Positions 62,085-64,000 of a stretch of DNA of 64,000 nt are shown here, in pieces (position 1 is the stretch's first letter; every line of letters begins with the position of its first letter). The stretch is from Planctomycetota bacterium. GTDB taxonomy: Bacteria; Planctomycetota; Planctomycetia; Planctomycetales; Planctomycetaceae. Below the pieces are notes generated by a model. That model was not told the origin of the DNA, ran no database searches, and saw only the letters and a program-made list of their open reading frames with translations. The stretch lies in NCBI GenBank assembly GCA_018242525.1, contig JAFEBS010000049.1:1-64000 (forward strand). The letters are read 5' to 3'. The translations under genes and the position numbers were made by a program.

Positions 62085-63071
62085 ATGTGGCAGCATTTCG
62101 AGATCCTGGGTACGGGCAGTCATCTGCCGGGAACAGGATTGACTGCTGCCGACGTCGAACGCCGGGCCGGGCTTCCTGCGGGCTGGATTGAGCAGCACAC
62201 GCGGGTCATGCATCGACATGAATGTGTGCCCCCCGAGACGTTGGCAACCATGGCTCGTCAGGCCATCCTGCGAGCCATGGAAGACGCCCGGCTGACGTGG
62301 AAGCAGATCGATCTGATCATCGATTGCAGCACGTCGCGCCATCAGCCGATTCCGTGCAACGGAGCGATCCTGCAGTCGCTGTTTCAACCGGAGGCGGATG
62401 GGGTTCCGGGGATGGATGTGCACGGAACATGCCTGGGATTCCTGCTGGCGTTGAACGTCGCCAATGCCCTGTTCGCCGCGGGATATTGTCAGCGGATTCT
62501 GCTGGTCGCCTCGGAAGCGCCGCTCAAGGCGGCAAACTGGTCGGAACCGGAAAGTTGTACGCTGCTGGGCGACGGTGCGGCGGCGGTCATCGTCGGGAGG
62601 CAGACGCCGCGACCGGGGTACTTCTTTCAACACGACACGTATTCCACGCATCTTGACGAATGTCAGGTTCTGGGCGGCGGCCATTCCTTGCCGGCCTTCG
62701 CATACACGTCCGAGCGCGATGGCGACTATCGATTTCAGATGCACGGCCCGCGTCTGTTCCGCACGGCGCTGCGTTGCCTGCCGCCGCTTGTGGAACGATT
62801 GATCGCAGATGGAAGAATCCCGCGCGAGCAGATTCTGTTTGTGCCGCATCAGGCTTCGCCGCACGCGGTCGAAGCGGTTCGTCGCCGGCTGAACGTGGAA
62901 TCCGACCGATTCATCAACCGCGCATCGAACACGGGCAATCTGGCGTCGGCCAGCATTCCCCTGGTCCTCGATCAATTGCGACGGGAACATCGCTTCCCGA
63001 TGGGTCAGCCTGTCCTGCTGCTGGGCACCTCGGCCGGTTATTCACAAGCAGGGATGCTGTTTACATCATGA
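62085..63071 (+). CDS. Beta-ketoacyl-ACP synthase III-like enzyme (FabH/OleA-type)
   Basis: 328 residues from ATG 62085. MDVHGTCLGFLLALNVA carries the catalytic Cys after the strand. ILFVPHQASPHAVEAV holds the His, and FINRASNTGNLASASIPLVL the Asn in the FabH-like GN-x-x-x-A-S-I-P setting, so the Cys-His-Asn triad looks complete. LLGDGAAAVIVG is the conserved core. It condenses acyl and malonyl units or two acyl groups; the sequence does not separate FabH from OleA-like or polyketide priming. Its stop overlaps the next start (ATGA). Placed among glycosyltransferases and an SDR, a specialised lipid is implied. Confidence 0.9.
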   Translation: MWQHFEILGTGSHLPGTGLTAADVERRAGLPAGWIEQHTRVMHRHECVPPETLATMARQAILRAMEDARLTWKQIDLIIDCSTSRHQPIPCNGAILQSLFQPEADGVPGMDVHGTCLGFLLALNVANALFAAGYCQRILLVASEAPLKAANWSEPESCTLLGDGAAAVIVGRQTPRPGYFFQHDTYSTHLDECQVLGGGHSLPAFAYTSERDGDYRFQMHGPRLFRTALRCLPPLVERLIADGRIPREQILFVPHQASPHAVEAVRRRLNVESDRFINRASNTGNLASASIPLVLDQLRREHRFPMGQPVLLLGTSAGYSQAGMLFTS

Positions 63072-63895
63072 CAGTGGCACTTCGATCTGTTCGATTTCTG
63101 ACCGCGGGCTGGTGCGGCCAGTTTGCGCGGCTCGCGGGAGCCCCTTCGTGGAAGTGGTCGCGGTTTTATGCCGTGTTTGTCTATTTCGAGCATCCGGTGC
63201 ATGGAGCCTGCCTCATCGACACCGCGTACAGTCCCGAGTTCTTCCAGGCGACTCGCCGGTTCCCTCAACGGCTGTATCGATGGATCACTCCGGTCACCCT
63301 GAGCCCGCACGTTGACCCAGCGGGAGAATTAAGCGATGCCGGGATTGATTCCGCATCGATTCAGCAGATTTTTGTGTCCCACTTTCATGCCGACCACATT
63401 GGTGGATTGAGATGCTTTCCCAACGCACGGCTGATCTATCGGCGCGAGGCCTACGAGCGACTACGGTCACAGCCAACGCGAGCCCAGGTGAGGCATGGGT
63501 TTCTGCAGGAACTGCTCCCTGACGATTTTGAACAACGCGGCGATCCCTTGACCGAGAATCAGTTCGTCGCCGGGTCGGGACCCTGGCAGACGTTTCGGGT
63601 CTGTGACTACTGGGGGGACGGGAGTTTGATCCTGGTCGACTTGCCGGGCCATGCGGATGGGCAGTTCGGTTTTGTGCTGCAGGGCGAAGAACGGCCGCAG
63701 TTCTACATCGTCGACGCCTGCTGGCATGTGCAGGTGATGTTGGAGCAGTCTCGTCTGCCGTGGATCAGCCGCAATTTCCAGCACGATCAGGTTGCGTACT
63801 TCGCGACCCAGGAAAAGCTGCGTCAATTGACGGCCGAGACGGAGATCGAATTGCTGGCCTGTCATTGCCCAAGAACCCTGCGCCATGTCGAGTGA
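63068..63895 (+). CDS. MBL-fold metallo-hydrolase
   Basis: 275 residues from ATG 63068 (4-base overlap with the KAS III stop). FVSHFHADHIGGLRC is the metal-binding HxHxDH. VDLPGHADGQFGFVLQ is the second histidine region, YIVDACW carries the bridging Asp, and LLACHCPRTL provides the last His. This is the full dinuclear site of lactonase/hydroxyacylglutathione hydrolase-type enzymes. It could hydrolyse an acyl thioester or lactone made by the cluster; that is inference. Confidence 0.9.
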   Translation: MTVALRSVRFLTAGWCGQFARLAGAPSWKWSRFYAVFVYFEHPVHGACLIDTAYSPEFFQATRRFPQRLYRWITPVTLSPHVDPAGELSDAGIDSASIQQIFVSHFHADHIGGLRCFPNARLIYRREAYERLRSQPTRAQVRHGFLQELLPDDFEQRGDPLTENQFVAGSGPWQTFRVCDYWGDGSLILVDLPGHADGQFGFVLQGEERPQFYIVDACWHVQVMLEQSRLPWISRNFQHDQVAYFATQEKLRQLTAETEIELLACHCPRTLRHVE

Positions 63896-64000
63896 CATCC
63901 GGATCGATTTCGTGGCCCCGCCGTTTGCTGGCCATTTGTACCCGGCACTCGATCTGGCGCGCCGCCTGCGGGACCGAGGTGTCGGCAGGATTCGGTTCCT
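63885..64000 (+). CDS. UGT-like (GT1) glycosyltransferase, N-terminal part (3' end outside window)
   Basis: The ATG at 63885 lies inside the MBL-fold gene (11-base overlap), and the frame stays open to the window edge. The first 38 residues read IRIDFVAPPFAGHLYPALDL followed by ARRLRDRGV, the N-terminal Rossmann strand and the GHLxPxLxLA motif of GT1 (UGT, MurG-like) enzymes. It is a second glycosyltransferase of the cluster. Too short to say more. Confidence 0.75.
   Translation, partial: MSSDIRIDFVAPPFAGHLYPALDLARRLRDRGVGRIRF

Overview
The window looks like chromosomal DNA of a planctomycete, probably in or near the Planctomycetaceae. The evidence is the gene content: a DUF1501 protein with a twin-arginine leader, a DUF1559-type prepilin fragment, a PQQ-type propeller, an MJ0042-type zinc-ribbon protein, and an ABC-2 permease fused to a CPBP protease. 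Intergenic regions are full of palindromic repeats and many starts are GTG or TTG. The taxonomy is inferred from content; there is no rRNA or tRNA in the window.

Layout. (1) 1-8885: an exopolysaccharide locus with a GT4 glycosyltransferase (cut by the window edge), a membrane GT2, a deacetylase-like protein, a membrane endonuclease/exonuclease/phosphatase protein, an SDR nucleotide-sugar epimerase and a Wzc-like tyrosine kinase. (2) 8899-17346: hydrolases, a MoxR ATPase, two related membrane-anchored proteins, an SGNH hydrolase, then a minus-strand run of M50 protease, propeller, FkbM methyltransferase and amidohydrolase. (3) 17533-19215: a retron-type reverse transcriptase preceded by a readable msr-msd RNA gene with its own promoter. 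This is the most interesting system here. (4) 19406-31115: a membrane protein, two planctomycete-type unknowns, and a tightly packed five-gene minus-strand operon (LURP-one-like, alpha/beta hydrolase, PQQ propeller, PEP-utilising phosphotransferase, EMC3/DUF106-like membrane protein). (5) 31481-43979: ABC exporter with CPBP fusion, DoxX, VOC, M13 peptidase, CCA-adding enzyme, MFS permease, TilS, DUF1501. (6) 44277-53339: a two-component system of the NtrC type and a murE-murF-mraY peptidoglycan operon, preceded by a lipoprotein gene. (7) 53759-58218: truncated DUF1559, toroid protein, RND adaptor, FabI. (8) 58649-64000: Nudix hydrolase, then a tightly coupled plus-strand cluster (SDR, ceramide-glucosyltransferase-like GT, alpha/beta hydrolase-like, KAS III, MBL-fold protein, UGT-like GT) that probably makes a glycosylated acyl-derived lipid and runs past the window edge.

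Three copies of a 142-161 bp MITE-like element are present (34535, 44093, 56920). They have terminal inverted repeats, and two have apparent 10-bp target duplications. Several other palindromic repeat families occur, including a 157-bp tandem repeat after fabI. All statements come from reading the sequence; no database search or folding program was run.
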